Positions 1 through 10,960 of a stretch of DNA of 64,000 bases are shown here, piece after piece. Every line of letters starts with the position of its first letter. The stretch's first letter is position 1. The stretch spans positions 5,784,807-5,848,806 of the forward strand of contig JAJEKV010000065.1 of the NCBI GenBank assembly GCA_021234155.1, read 5' to 3'. The notes beneath the pieces were generated by a model, which saw nothing but the letters and a program-made list of their open reading frames with translations, did no database searches and had not been told where the DNA came from. This DNA comes from Isoetes taiwanensis (Eukaryota; Streptophyta; Lycopodiopsida; Isoetales; Isoetaceae). The translations under genes and the position numbers were made by a program.

Positions 1-1061
1 CGCTGACATAGAACTTGTTTAGAAACTTCAAAAGATGCTGCCTCAAGTGTTAGAACCTGCAGCAGATCATGTACCTTCTAGGGCCATTTCTCCATTATCT
101 GGCTGACAAACTATCAAATCTTCAATGTCAACTCCAAGAGCCCTTGAATAATTTGGGTCAAAAGCATGCTCTGCATCAACAAGCACTGCAGTGCCACCTC
201 GTTTCTGTAAAAAGGTGGCATTAAACAAATAGTTGATGACATCATCATTATCACAGATTTATTACTCCATTATAGAGATTTGCAATGTATGTGACTTTCT
301 GCTAGAAAATGAATGCAGGATGCAGTTATTCAAAACCCAAAAAATAATTTGCATACCTGTATTTCAGCAATTGCATGAAGTGCCAAAGTTGTTTTACCAC
401 TGCTTTCAGGACCATAGATCTAAGAGATAGAAGAAACCAATAAATTTGCCACTAAAAATGATTTCAGTTTATTCTGTAACAGACCTCAACAATGCGACCC
501 TTTGGTAAACCTCCTCCCAAAGCAATATCTAATGCGAGACAACCGCTAGGAAATGTCTCTCTGCAAGCATAAATCTTATTATGCACTTGGCTCTTAGAGG
601 TCAAAGATGTAAGCAAAATACATACACGATTGCTCCTCCTGCGCTCCCGAGTCTGGTGACGCTACCTTTTCCAAAAGTGTGGTTAATGTCATTCATGGCT
701 GTTTCCAAAGCTTTTTGCTGAACACATTCAAACATATTACATCTCTTCAACTCATTCTTCTTTTAGCTACGTGGGTTCTTACCCTCTCCACGCTTCTGTT
801 TTGATCAGGAGGGCGTGATTCCTTGGCCCCAGACATTGATGCAGCTTTCAATACTGCCCCAGTAAGCTGCCTTGGATGAAGGTGTCCTTTGTAAATCATC
901 CCGGGCATCCCATGCCACAGCTCAAAAGCATCATTTCTGCAATGCAGGTGGCATTTTTGAGAGTTCGTCGAGAGCAGCATCCTTCCACTATAGCCTTGAA
1001 TAACACAGGACAGGAGAGACCATGCCGGAATGACAGAGTTTAACAAATATGGTGCAAGCAA
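1..1061 (-). CDS. RECA1: Plastid-type RecA recombinase, 5' half (partial)
   Basis: RecA forms filaments on single-stranded DNA and drives homologous recombination and repair, here predicted in the plastid. Five minus-strand exons can be read: up to 783 (first exon), 717-626, 560-485, 419-357 and 204-75, each with GT donor and AG acceptor and phases that join correctly. Visible motifs are [17 protein letters not shown], the Walker A stretch [32 protein letters not shown] and [11 protein letters not shown]. The wording ([27 protein letters not shown]) follows the cyanobacterial-type plastid RecA rather than the mitochondrial forms. The first exon has candidate ATGs at 1061 and 980, upstream of sequence that would be the transit peptide; which is used is not decidable. 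The gene runs off the left edge before the L1/L2 loops. Confidence 0.9.
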
Positions 1062-1771
1062 TTGTCAAACTTTCCGATTGTTAGTATTATACAAAACCTA
1101 ACAAATAACTTATGTAGCCTATATGAATGTCAAAATTATGATACATGACTTATATAGTTGCCTCTGTTGTTTATAGGGCCTTTTTTTTTTTTAAATCGTA
1201 TGGGGTGCATCGATTTTTTTAGAGATATGTATAGAAATCTGTATTTCGTGGACGCTGGAGCCCAAGTTTTGGGCAGTCGTTTTTTAGCACTTTTGCACAA
1301 ATGCCCGTCCAGGGCTTCGAGCATTCTGAGGCTATCCACGTTGCAGCCAGCTAGAATTTTTGTGCACGTGGAGAGCCTTAAAATCATTGGATTTGATCTA
1401 CGTCCACGAAAATTCATGAAAATTCTAGCATGTTGTTGAGAATTTATGCCCACTTTCCCTAGAATCATAATTGAATCAATATGATTTTCTAGAGAACACA
1501 TCTGCCAGCTTTTCCTAAAATTAATAATCGAGTCGAATTGATTTCCTAGAGAACACAAATCGAATCGGTTAGTTCTTGAGGGAGGTAAATTTGTGTATTT
1601 CAAAGCTATTCAAATGTTTAATATACGTGTTCTAGAGTCTGCGCATTATGTGTGCTACTATCTGTTAGGGATAGTTTTTAATCTATACATTAAAGAATCT
1701 GTGTACTACAGATTGTGGATGGATGATCAACGATCCCAGACCTAGGTTAACACTCGAGTTGGTACATCCAT
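919..1771. repeat. Direct duplication, copy A (RECA exon 1 edge and upstream)
   Basis: This 853-bp block is repeated at 4611-5470 in the same orientation, with many substitutions and small indels. It starts inside the first RECA exon and covers the gene's upstream flank. It holds a T-run, then the shared string ATCGTATGGGGTGCATCGAT, and a paired motif ending CTAGAGAACACA. Long reading frames on both strands are shared by the copies but resemble no protein, so I treat them as chance. Confidence 0.85.
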
Positions 1772-2159
1772 AATGCTAACTTGGAGAGGGCAAATAGATA
1801 TAGAGTTGGAAGCCTTGATGAGCAACGAATTTAGTGCCATCATATAGAACGGGTCCTAAATTGTCAATTCAAACCTAGATGTATTGGGATGAAGGTCTAC
1901 AAGTTTCTCCAATGGGATGGAGCTTTGCAATGATGTCTTTTTGGTATGCAATCCAAGTGTTCTTTGTGCAATATGCTCTACCTCGTACCTAGTGCATGGG
2001 TAGATCAAATTCGTATATATTCTCATTTTTTTCCTAGTGGTACCTCAGAGGAGAAATGTTCTACTTGATGAAGATCATTGCCAACAACACGAATAATTTT
2101 GACATAGGTAAGCCCATCTTACTGACCAACCACCAAATAAAAATATAAATGCAATAATT
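1772..2159. other. No recognisable gene
   Basis: AT-rich sequence between the duplicated block and the PPR remnant. I see no coding, RNA or repeat signal. Confidence 0.5.
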
Positions 2160-2830
2160 GCACACTGCATGGGAAGCATGCAATGTGATGGCATTAAACC
2201 AGATAATATCACATATCTTGCTATCCTTACTACATATAGTCATGGAGGCCTGGTTTACGAAGCCCATGACTACTTTCATTACATAATTAAAGGCAATAAC
2301 ATAATCCATGGTATACTTCTAGGCTATTCAACATGTCTTAAAGACACAGAAGAGTTGCTCAAGGATAATATACAATCGAATGTTAATGGTTTCATGACTT
2401 GGCTCAGTGCTTATCGAAATCATAGTAATGTAGAGCTAGGAAGAAAGTGCCTTGAAGAAATTGCTTGCCAAGTGATGGTGCAATGCATCTTTGCTACTTT
2501 CTTTTCAAAACGGTATTGATTTCTCTTACTATTATTAATCCCTGTGACATTTAGCAACTTTGTATAATATCAGAACATCCTTCAGTCTGGAGCACTGGAG
2601 CACTATAAATCATGTATATGATGTATTATGATGAAATCTGAAGAGCTTGGGTAGAAATTGGTTTGTCCAAAGTGCAAATCAAGAAATCTATTTAGTAATC
2701 ACAACAGATTTGGATCAGCTCCAAATGATGCAGCATCTAGAGAATGATTTTGATCTTCTTAATCATATTATGATGACTGTCAAATCAGTCTCTAGTGTTT
2801 GCAGATTACGTAGCCAAGCTCAAATCTCTT
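2160..2830 (+). pseudogene. PPR protein remnant (PLS type, C-terminal part)
   Basis: PPR proteins bind organellar RNA, and the PLS subgroup guides RNA editing. The frame from 2169 reads GIKPDNITYLAILTTYSHGGLV, a degraded PPR motif, then a spacer and an E-type segment LSAYRNHSNVELGRKCLEE that ends the usual repeat tract. The frame stops at 2519. A second frame (2647-2832) has the position and length expected of the E+ region but is barely recognisable. The upstream repeats and the tandem-motif array are absent and there are stops, so this is a 5'-truncated pseudogene. Large PLS families are typical of non-seed plants. Confidence 0.7.
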
Positions 2831-3337
2831 AAGGAAGATATAATTAGTGCAGGAGAAGCAGTCATAAAAGAAACTACGTTTTTCTATCTTTTAAGATAAA
2901 TAAGTACCTATAAGGACAATAGAGCGCTAAAGAATGTCATGTGGAAGTTCATAGGGTACAAAATCTATTACTTATAGTAGAGCTTGAGACAACAAGGCAG
3001 CCAAAAGGATACAGACCCCGATTGGATCACTTCTTATTGATTTGGGAAGCCATGGAAAGATGTAACAAAAGCACGATGGCCAAAGAAAATTCAAAATCTG
3101 GGAAAAACACATATGACCAAAATATTCCAGCAAGGGGGAGATGGAATGTTGCATGCGTTTGCACATGCGGTGTTCCGGGATGAAACAAAACAACATTACT
3201 TTTTAATATATAAGATATAATATATATACCTCTATGTCTACAGAAAGCCATTTCTCCTCTAAAAGCATCATCTCCAGAGAGATATCTAACATTTTCTAAA
3301 ATGTCATTGATCCGCCACCAGATCGGGATTCTAGAAT
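2831..3337. other. No recognisable gene
   Basis: AT-rich spacer. Short reading frames exist on both strands without family resemblance. Confidence 0.4.
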
Positions 3338-3429
3338 AAATTAGAATAGAATAGAATAGAATAGAATAGAATAGAATAGAATAGAATAGAATAGAATAGA
3401 ATAGAATAGAATAGAATAGAATAGAATAG
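3338..3429. repeat. (TAGAA)n microsatellite, LINE tail
   Basis: About 18 near-perfect TAGAA units. The array abuts a minus-strand LINE 3' end and reads (TTCTA)n when seen 3' of that LINE, so it is most likely the element's tail and not an independent satellite. Confidence 0.9.
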
Positions 3430-3600
3430 GATTTTTATTGACGGAGACCAATTGGCCTATGGGACCCAAACAGGAGGCGCAGCAAGCGTATTACTGTCCG
3501 GATTAAAAAACCCCCTCCCGCCCTAAAGGGTTGTTTGGGGAAAAAACCGTGACAGGAATAGGTTCGTTGTCAAACTGTACAAGGCGAACATGTATGTATA
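3430..3600 (-). mobile_element. 5'-truncated LINE copy (3' end only)
   Basis: The block matches the 3' end of the LINE at 15263-15413: a segment close to GACGGAGACCAATTGGCC, then GGGACCCA, a run of C's before CCCTAAAGGG, and AAAAAACCGTG. No protein-coding part is present. Other copies lie at 9462-9610, 31322-31375 and 36201-36300. Confidence 0.75.
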
Positions 3601-4610
3601 GCATGCATGCATGCATTTTTGTGCCTTTGGTTCGCTCAGAAGATCATTACTTATTGCAAGGTTCTTCATCAACTTCTCATTGACGCTTCCTCATCTCTCT
3701 CAAAAGTACTTTATTCTCATTCTTGAAACCCATGCAGGGGAGGGGCTTCTTCCTGGTTGGCCTGACCATGTTGACATTTCTTCCCTCGTTATGGCACATT
3801 CTTACTCAGCCTTGTCACTTTTTCGGACGAAGTCCGTCGACCTTCGCCCTTGATCTCGTTTTAGGAAATGGAAGTCCTCTCCTTGTAGGAATTTTGTCGT
3901 ATTAATGCGAGTCCAATTCCAGAATCCCATTGATACGAGCCATTGGATTGAGATTCTAGATTGGAGGAGCATGCATGTATCGCATGCATTTTTGGGCCTC
4001 TGGTTCGTTCAGGAGACTAGCATTGCATAAACGATACCTTCCTAATTATAGGCTCCCGCCAGGAAACTAGTATCTCTTTATAATGAGGGAGGTTTGGATC
4101 TTGTATGGAGTCCTTTTCAGTATAGGATACCGACGTAGGACACGTGTCATCTGATCTAACAAGAAAGAACATTTCTTTCTTCACATATTATTAAGGATCG
4201 AATTTTTCCAAGGGGTACAAAGAACACCTCAAGAATGCATTTTGCAGTATTGAGAATCCACAACAATTCTTTATTGAGTATGTCCTGCACTAGAGAAACT
4301 ATGATCCTAGCATTATGATTGCCAATAAAACCCAACTCATAAAGTGGAATGCATCATATCCATCCAGGCAGAGACCATAGAACCAGATTCAAGAAGTAAA
4401 ATGCATTAGCTATCCACCCTAAGCAGGTAAAGTATGCTTGATTTTATCTCTTTTTTTTATTGAGAGAAGGAAAAAGCAATTTTGATTTCTTTATTCATTG
4501 TTATAAATCATAATGACTAATAATTACAAGAAATAGCTGCCCCAAACATTTTTATCTTCCAAAGCTGTAAGTTTGGCCAGGATTACTGTTGAATGTTATG
4601 CTTGCTTAAA
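3601..4610. other. Non-coding spacer with GCATGCATG-bearing short repeats
   Basis: Two local segments share GCATGCAT followed by TTTTTG(T/G)GCCT and a TGGTTCG(C/T)TCAG string (about 3602-3645 and 3970-4015). A similar GCATGCATG-bearing start occurs near 35105 before a plus-strand LINE fragment, so these may be LINE-related scraps. No gene seen. Confidence 0.4.
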
Positions 4611-5470
4611 AGCTCAAAAGCATTATTTTTGCAATGCAAAAGGCATTTTTGGGAGTTCGTTGAAAGTAGCATCCTTGCACTATAGTCGAATAATATAAGA
4701 CAGGAGAGACCATGCCGGAATGACAGAACTTAACAAATACGGTGTAAGCAATTGTCAAACTTTCAAAGATACAATCCCATTGTTCGTACTATACAAAACC
4801 TAAAAAAAGATAATTTATGTAGCCTATGAATATTAAAATTATAATAGACTTATATAGTTGCCACTGTTGTTTTTAGGGCCTTTTTTTTATCGTATGGGGT
4901 GCATCGATTTTAGTAGAGATATGTACGGAAATCTATATTTCATGGACGCTGGAGCCCAAGTTTTAGGCAGTCGTTTTTTAGCACTTTTGCACAAATGCCC
5001 ATCCAAGGCTTCGAGCATTCTGAGGCTATCCACGTTGCAATCACTAGAATTTTTGTGCACGTGGAGAGCCTTAAAATCATTGGATTTGATCTACATCCAC
5101 GAAAATTCATGAAACTTCTAGCATGTTGTTGAGAATTTATGCCCACTTTTCCTAGAATCATAATTGAATCAATTTGATTTTCTAGAGAACACATCTGCCA
5201 ACTTTTCCTAAAATTGCCGCCCCCCGACTCGTGGAGGTTCCCTAGAGAACACAAATCGAATCGGATAGTTCTTGCAGGAGGTAAATCTGTGTATTTCAAA
5301 AGTTATTAAAAAGTTTGACATGCGTGTTCTAGAGTCTGTGCATTATGTGTGCTGCCATCCGTTAAGGTTAGTTTTTAATCTATGCATTAAAGAATATGTG
5401 TACTATAGATTGTGGATGGATGAGCAGCGATGTCTAGACTTAGGTTGACACTCGAGTTGGTGCATCCATG
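4611..5470. repeat. Direct duplication, copy B
   Basis: Second copy of the block at 919-1771. It includes the distal part of RECA exon 1 in decayed form, without the splice donor, so it does not provide a second gene. Its right edge meets the first copy of the hairpin repeat at 5471. Confidence 0.85.
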
Positions 5471-5516
5471 CAGTTTCAAAATTTTTGAAAAGGGTCCTGG
5501 CGCACTCTGTGAGGGA
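5471..5516. repeat. Hairpin repeat H1 (right half)
   Basis: Half copy of a hairpin repeat: TTTCAAAATTTTTGAAAA followed by GGTCCTGGCGCACTCTGTGAGGG. The left arm is missing because the copy begins at the edge of the duplicated block. Confidence 0.75.
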
Positions 5517-5650
5517 TGGGCTCCTGTTTAGGTCCTAGATGACTCGAAAAATATGGTATAAGGGCAGAATCCTACTTATCTCGAGGAGTTAAGTCGGGCT
5601 ATGCCCTTAGTTTCTGGTTTTGGACAAGTCTAGGTATAGATCAGTGGCCA

Positions 5651-5721
5651 GACACTCACACAATGCGCGAGAGGCACTTTCAAAATTTTTGAAAAAGAGC
5701 CTTGGCGCACTCTGTGAGTGG
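5651..5721. repeat. Hairpin repeat H2
   Basis: Full copy: the left arm CACTCACACAATGCGCGAG pairs with the right arm GGCGCACTCTGTGAGTG around the self-complementary centre TTTCAAAATTTTTGAAA. Same orientation as H3 and H4. Confidence 0.85.
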
Positions 5722-5841
5722 TGGGGGTCTATTCAGTCACTTTTAGGCCAAATTAATTAATACAAATTGCACATGCTATTAATACAACCTCATTAAGTAC
5801 ATTATTACATTTTGCAACTTAATTAAAAACACTTTTTATAT

Positions 5842-6982
5842 TTACAAGGATTTATAAGTACATATTAAACAATCTTCTTTCTTGATAAAGCTGGCCAGCT
5901 TCATATCCCTGGGCATGCAGATGACTCTTTGTGCATGGAGAGCACATACTAAGGAGTCTTCAAAATGCTGCACTAGCTTCTGTTTGGCTGCCTCCTGCAA
6001 TGCAAGCAACATGTCATCTGTACTTGCTTCTCTTTGTCGAACTCTTGCAAGATCTCACGGGTCAGTCTTGCAAACGTGGCTCTTGTTATAAGAAGTCCAT
6101 AGCTCCTCTGGAAATGCCGAATCTCTCGAGCAGCTTTAGCGAAGTATGAGTCTGACTTTTGCTTCATGGGCTTCTTTGGTGGTACGGGTCTCTCTGGGGG
6201 CGGCTTCAAAGTGTTCTCTCTTGTTGGCCTTCCTCCTTCCACGTACGTCACCTTATTTGCTTCGTAGTACTTGGAGTACGCCTCGTACATCTTCATGTAC
6301 TCCTTGTACTCCCTCATCTTCTTCTTGTACTCCCACTCATGCTTGAGTACATATGACTCCCGTGCTGGCTTGACCTTCTTGGGATCTGTTGTTGGCTTCG
6401 GCCATGACGGATAGGGAGGTGGTGCTGCAGCTTCTTGACTTTTGGGATTGGAAGGTCCGATCCTTCTGTTGGGCGGGGTATCCTCCAAGCATGCTCATTC
6501 GACTCTGTTTCAGATGAAGAGGAAGAGGGCCTATCGGGCTCCCGCTCAGTTATTTTAACCCCTTTGCTTGGTGTGCTCTTTGTTTTCCTCTGGGGTTTCT
6601 TCGGCAACTCTGGGTCTTTCCCTTTGGCCTCTTTCTTCTTCTGGCACTTCTCCTTCTCTGCAAGTCTCTTTCTTTTGGCTGCCTTCTTCATCTTGTCGAC
6701 TTTCCTTTGGCGACAGGCCAACTCCTCTGTTGCCGCACGATCCTCCTCATTCTCCTCCTCCTCGCCCCCGTTGTCCTGATTCTCCGGGTTCTCTTGGTGA
6801 TCAGGGTCTTATTGATCCTGATGTTGTTCGTTATCCTTCTGGGTTTCAGGGTTTGGTTTTAAATTTTCTTCATTTCCGGCTCGCTCTCGAGCCTCCCTCG
6901 CCTTCTGCTCCACTACGATGAGTTGGACGCTTGTGGATCCATCTGGCATAACCACCCGAGCAGTCTGTTTGGTGCGGGCTAT
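5842..6982 (-). pseudogene. Histone H3-like gene inside an LTR-element remnant
   Basis: The reading begins at an ATA (6980-6982) exactly where H3 has its ATG; an in-frame TGA lies just upstream. It continues ARTKQTAR (6956-6979), the exact first eight residues of mature H3, then VV in place of K9-S10. A long acidic then lysine-rich linker follows (KKAAKRKRLAEKEK, a serine run, a Tyr/Lys-rich EYKKKMREYKEYMKMYEAY). A full histone fold ends it: AREIRHFQRSYGLLITRATFARLTREI, then LALQEAAKQKLVQHFEDS and ALHAQRVICMPRDMKLA, stopping at 5842. Lesions are the lost ATG, one in-frame TAA in the linker, a frameshift near 6480-6500 and a 1-nt frameshift near 6030. At about 375 residues it is nearly three times canonical H3. 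Core helices align with H3 or CENH3; the linker matches nothing I know. Confidence 0.82.
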
Positions 6983-7086
6983 GTTTTGAAATAACTCGAT
7001 CGCCTTCCGAGCGCCTAGAAATCACCTTCTTGGTCGGAGAGCAGCAAGCTGGAAGAGTACGGTGAAAATGTAGAACCCTAAGGGTC

Positions 7087-7094
7087 TATTTATA
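7087..7094 (-). promoter_or_regulatory. TATA box upstream of the H3-like gene
   Basis: TATAAATA on the minus strand, 105 bp before the ATA that replaces the start codon. The spacing fits a Pol II promoter with a leader of about 75 nt. It suggests the gene had its own promoter and did not depend only on the LTR. Confidence 0.5.
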
Positions 7095-7208
7095 GGTCTG
7101 GAAGTTTTAGGATTCCGACCGGCAATTTCATGTTATACCATTATTTAAATCATTAGTGTTTGCTGGATCAAGACATTAGGTTCTTTTAGACAAAAAGTAT
7201 TGCTACCA

Positions 7209-7274
7209 CCCACACAGTGCGCGAGAGGCACTTTCAAAATTTTTGAAAAGGCCTTAGGCGCACTCTGTGAGGGT
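7209..7274. repeat. Hairpin repeat H3
   Basis: Full copy: CACACAGTGCGCGAGAGGCAC, the centre TTTCAAAATTTTTGAAAA, then GGCGCACTCTGTGAGGG. It lies upstream of the H3-like gene, while H1 and H2 lie downstream. Confidence 0.85.
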
Positions 7275-7377
7275 TACTCTTTTTTGGCTCTATTTTTTGT
7301 TTTCTAAACAGTTTCTTAGTGTTAGAACATGTATCCGATTACTCTAATCATGTATCTTTCTAGGTCAAAATTGGTCA

Positions 7378-7446
7378 ACACTCACACAGTGCACGAGAGG
7401 CACTTTCAAAAATTTTGAAAAGGCCCTGGGCGCACTCTGTGAGGGT
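7378..7446. repeat. Hairpin repeat H4
   Basis: Full copy 105 bp after H3, with the same arms and centre and a few substitutions (GTGCACGAG in the left arm). Both copies are followed by GGGTTACTC. Confidence 0.85.
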
Positions 7447-7639
7447 TACTCCCTAATGGCCAAATTTTTTCAGGATTTCTAATTTCTCTTTCCTAATTAA
7501 CATTATCTTAATTTGTTGTTCTAAGGATGGAATTTTTTTTTTCCATTTTCCGAAGTTCATGCTTGGGTTGTTATCCCCAAGACTGAAGGTCTATTATTAG
7601 TCCTATCGAGGAATTTGATCAGTGATCTAGCAAGAACAT

Positions 7640-7652
7640 GGCTCTGATACCA
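7640..7652 (-). promoter_or_regulatory. LTR-element primer-binding site (tRNA-Met)
   Basis: On the minus strand TGGTATCAGAGCC follows the LTR edge by one base. This is the usual plant initiator-tRNA-Met primer site. It fixes the element's orientation (minus) and places the H3-like gene in its internal region. Confidence 0.8.
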
Positions 7653-7653
7653 C

Positions 7654-9274
7654 TGTGACGTCCCCTACTTTGTCTACATGATGCTCCCATCATATCGAAA
7701 GGCGGAGTTCATCCCCTAGCAGCCAAGCTGACAGAGGCCGACCACCTGACACCAATCCCCCAGCAGGGAATCGATGAGGAAGAATGGACGGGTCATTTAT
7801 CCCATCCTCCTTCGGGACCGTCCTAGATGTGGAAGCGTAAATAAACATGGGCACATGACATCAAACATAAATAGCTCCACCATAAAGGATGGTCATCATA
7901 GCATACATGTGAAAACATATCAACAACATCATCAAAGGGGATATCCTACCCAAGGCTCAGACTCACGGGTATGGACTGACGGCTTGGGGCTCCAGAAGTC
8001 ATGCAGACAGAATTTATGGCAATGGATTGGGCTGGCATCTGCCCCCCCTGTGCATACTTTGTAGAATAGGTTGACAGTCTTGGAGCTGGACCGTAGCCTA
8101 TCAGGTGCATAGCCAAGGGGGCTACTACTGGGTTTCATCTCCCCAGCCCCGATGAGGCAGGAAGGGGATCACCCCCTCCAGAGGCACGCATGCCCATCAT
8201 AGGCGGCTAGAGGGCCACTGCTCGTCTACGACTTGAACCTCATTGAAGGTGACGCATCACCCAAGAGGTGTTGAGCCCATGCCTTGCCCACACACAGTGG
8301 CAAGCCATTAGGCCTAGCCCGCTAAGATCCTTGTTAGGTTTTACACACATCAGAGGGATCAATCTGTAATGGGACATGTCCTCCTCATCCACCGGTCTAG
8401 CCCCGCCACTTATAACCAGGTGGGCTCCTATGCACAGGCCGCATTAATTGGGAATTAATGAGGCTATCTAGGTACATCAACTACTAAGGCTTTTAGGGAC
8501 TCTACCCCCCTTCCCGATACATAGGAGTGCGCATAGAATAGAACATCATCATCAAAGAACTGAAATATAGAATAACTAATCTATCTACCTAAACATATAT
8601 ACTTAGGTTCCTTTGTTAGGGTTTGTGATCTCAGGGTTTATAAGGCTGATCTAACATGCTATCCCAGCTCATTGCCAGACTAAAAGTCGGCATTGCACTA
8701 CAGAATCACTGGTTACCTGGTCCCTGGCTTGCTCCCGCACCTGGCTCAAGGAAGCCGAAATGCGAAAATGGAAAAGGTTTAGGGTTTTTCCTTTTGTTCC
8801 TTTTACATGACCTTTTAGGGTTAGGGTTAAAAGCACCTATGGGGTTTTGCCATGAGGCAAGGGGGTTAAATGCATATGTTTATAAACATGTGCAACATAC
8901 GAGGTTGTCTCCTAGGGTGCAACCCTTTATGGTTCCTAAGTACATGTCATCAAGGTGACATGTACAAGTGGCATGGTAGTATAATATACGTATTTGGACC
9001 GTATATTATGCTGGAACGTCACAGGGTTAGGATTTGGCCATTTATAGGTTAGGGTTCCATGTCATTGCCACGTGGCTCCAACGGGGTGCTTCCATGTGGC
9101 AGATGCCCAATAGGGTGAGGCCATGTGGAAATGGCCCTATGCCTAAGGTTGGCTAAGTTATATGAATAACTTAGTCATGCTCCCTTTTCCACCTACTATG
9201 GTGTACAAGGCTTGTACGGTGACTTGGCCCAGGAATATACATATTTATAGTGTATATTTCCAGGGAACGTCACA
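7654..9274 (-). mobile_element. 5' LTR of an LTR retrotransposon remnant
   Basis: The unit starts TGTGACGTCCCC and ends GGGAACGTCACA, inverted TG..CA termini, about 1.6 kb. The end motif GGAACGTCACA also occurs at about 9013-9024, so the terminal 250 bp look tandemly duplicated. The primer site lies inside at 7640. No matching 3' LTR occurs in the window; the internal region ends against the duplicated block at 5470. No gag or pol is seen, so superfamily is undetermined. A short GGGTTAGGGTTA lies within it. Confidence 0.75.
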
Positions 9275-9450
9275 CCATGGCTGCATGCAGCTTTCACCTA
9301 ATAAAAGGAGCTAGTATAATGAAGAAATTGAAGCATGAGTGCAACCAGAAGATTCACAGACATCGGTTGGAGTCATGGTCCCAGGAACATATAGCGCAAG
9401 CTCATTCTCATAGGCCAATACAGCAAATGCTCAGAACACTCTTTGGATGA

Positions 9451-9610
9451 ATATAATAGAATAGATTTTTTAACGTCCACGGAGACCAATAGGTCATGGG
9501 ACCCATACAATGGGCTAGTACAATCATTACTACTAGGATTAAAAAACCCCTGCCTCGAAAGGTTTTCAAGGGAAAAACCTTTGCAGTAATGATGATACTA
9601 GACAATCGGA
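9451..9610 (-). mobile_element. 5'-truncated LINE copy with short TAGAA tail
   Basis: ATAATAGAATAGA then TTTTTTAACGTCCACGGAGACC and GGGACCCA, ending at AAAAACC. This is the same 3' end as at 3430 and 15263 and has no coding part. Confidence 0.75.
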
Positions 9611-9681
9611 GATAATGACTACTGAGGGCTCAGTAATTGAAGACGTTCATCTAGAACCTCAAGTATGTATGATGCGAACAT

Positions 9682-9735
9682 ACATACCTCAAGTATGTAT
9701 GTATGTATGTATGTATGTATGTATGTATGTATGTT
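9682..9735. repeat. (GTAT)n microsatellite
   Basis: About 12 GTAT units. An inverted ATACATAC lies just upstream, so a small hairpin is possible. Confidence 0.9.
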
Positions 9736-10960
9736 GGATGAACGAACATGTTTCTCACCAAAAACGTCTTCAGATAATCCTACTGTATAAATGAAACTAA
9801 ATACTCACTTCCATCATGACAGGACATGAAGAAGTTCACACCATCCATTTTTTGCATCTTCTGCTTGCTTCATGGTCAATATTGTACCAGCCTGTAAAAC
9901 TATCAAGTCTCTGAGAAAATTATAAACTCTTATAAAGAAGGAACAATCTCTAAAAGGGAGTTGAATGAAGTTTCTACAATCTCATCGTGGGAAGGTCCTA
10001 TTAAGCAATAGACATGGTTTGCTATTGTACATTTTATTTCCTCAAAAGCATCTCTACAAAAGAGCATTCTGCCTCCCATAAAGTTGTACAATAAACAAAT
10101 AGGTTATCTCATTTCTGGAACTGTATGCAAAGAAGAGCCGATTTAATCGTTGTGCATGTACTTGGAAAGACTAGCCAATTTCATATGTGTGCAGGCATTC
10201 AGGGTGTAGGCTGCTTCTGGCAATTTACTGGAAGTTGAGGCTTGGACAGTAAAAAAAGCAGAAGGATTAAGGCATCCAAATTGTTGTAGAACTTTGATTT
10301 TGAATTTGTTGGTTTCGGACAGAATCAAAGGAAGAATGCAAACATATTGCAGGAAATTTTGACCACTTGTGGAGAATCTCGCCATTCTAGAGATGACTTC
10401 TTGGGGAGAATCTGGCCATTTTGGAGAAACATCGTCCTTGGAGAACGCAAGAGGCAGGAGCACTTTATTTTAGGGCAGCCTTAGGTGGCATTTCCAGCTA
10501 CTTTTTTGAGCCCTATATTTATATAGATTAATACTGATGGTTTAGAATGTGGCCATGTCAAATTTTATGACGTGGATAAGCAAGACTTCTAGATAATGTG
10601 ACACTCGAGGTTGGGCTGTTGCGCTAAAAAGAACAATGTTATTATGCTAGATATTGATTAAAGACATCTAGTTCTTGAGAATTCAGAAGGGGCACTTAAG
10701 GCAACCCTCTAACAATATATTGTTTTGGCATATTGGGATATTATATATATAATGCATCGCATCAATATTCTTATAGAGAGTTATACTATGCTCGACTTTT
10801 TCGGGAAAAAGTTACTACTGTGTACCTAAAATAGTCATAAATATTTATCTCAATATATTTAGAACTCATTATAACATGGAGTGGAAAAGAACATTATTTA
10901 ATGAAGTGTTGTCAACTTCATGGTGGTGTAATTATAGTGTGGTGGATGGTGGTATTAAAT
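9736..10960. other. No recognisable gene
   Basis: A 106-codon minus-strand frame (10143-10463) opens MLLPLAFSKDD and resembles nothing I know. The rest is AT-rich, with the 3' flank of the MACPF gene at its right end. Confidence 0.4.

Noticed and set aside
1-1061. Bacterial contamination, because the first gene is RecA
   Set aside because: The RecA coding sequence is split by several introns with consensus splice sites, which indicates a plant nuclear gene of plastid origin.
1136-1603. A 155-codon minus-strand frame (and its copy at 4940-5299) as a gene
   Set aside because: It matches only its own duplicate, overlaps a frame on the other strand, and the copies differ by frame-changing indels.
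3338-3429. CRISPR array
   Set aside because: Five-base units without spacers; a microsatellite LINE tail in a plant genome.
8815-8835. Interstitial telomere repeat
   Set aside because: Only about one and a half units of TTTAGGG type within an LTR; not an array.
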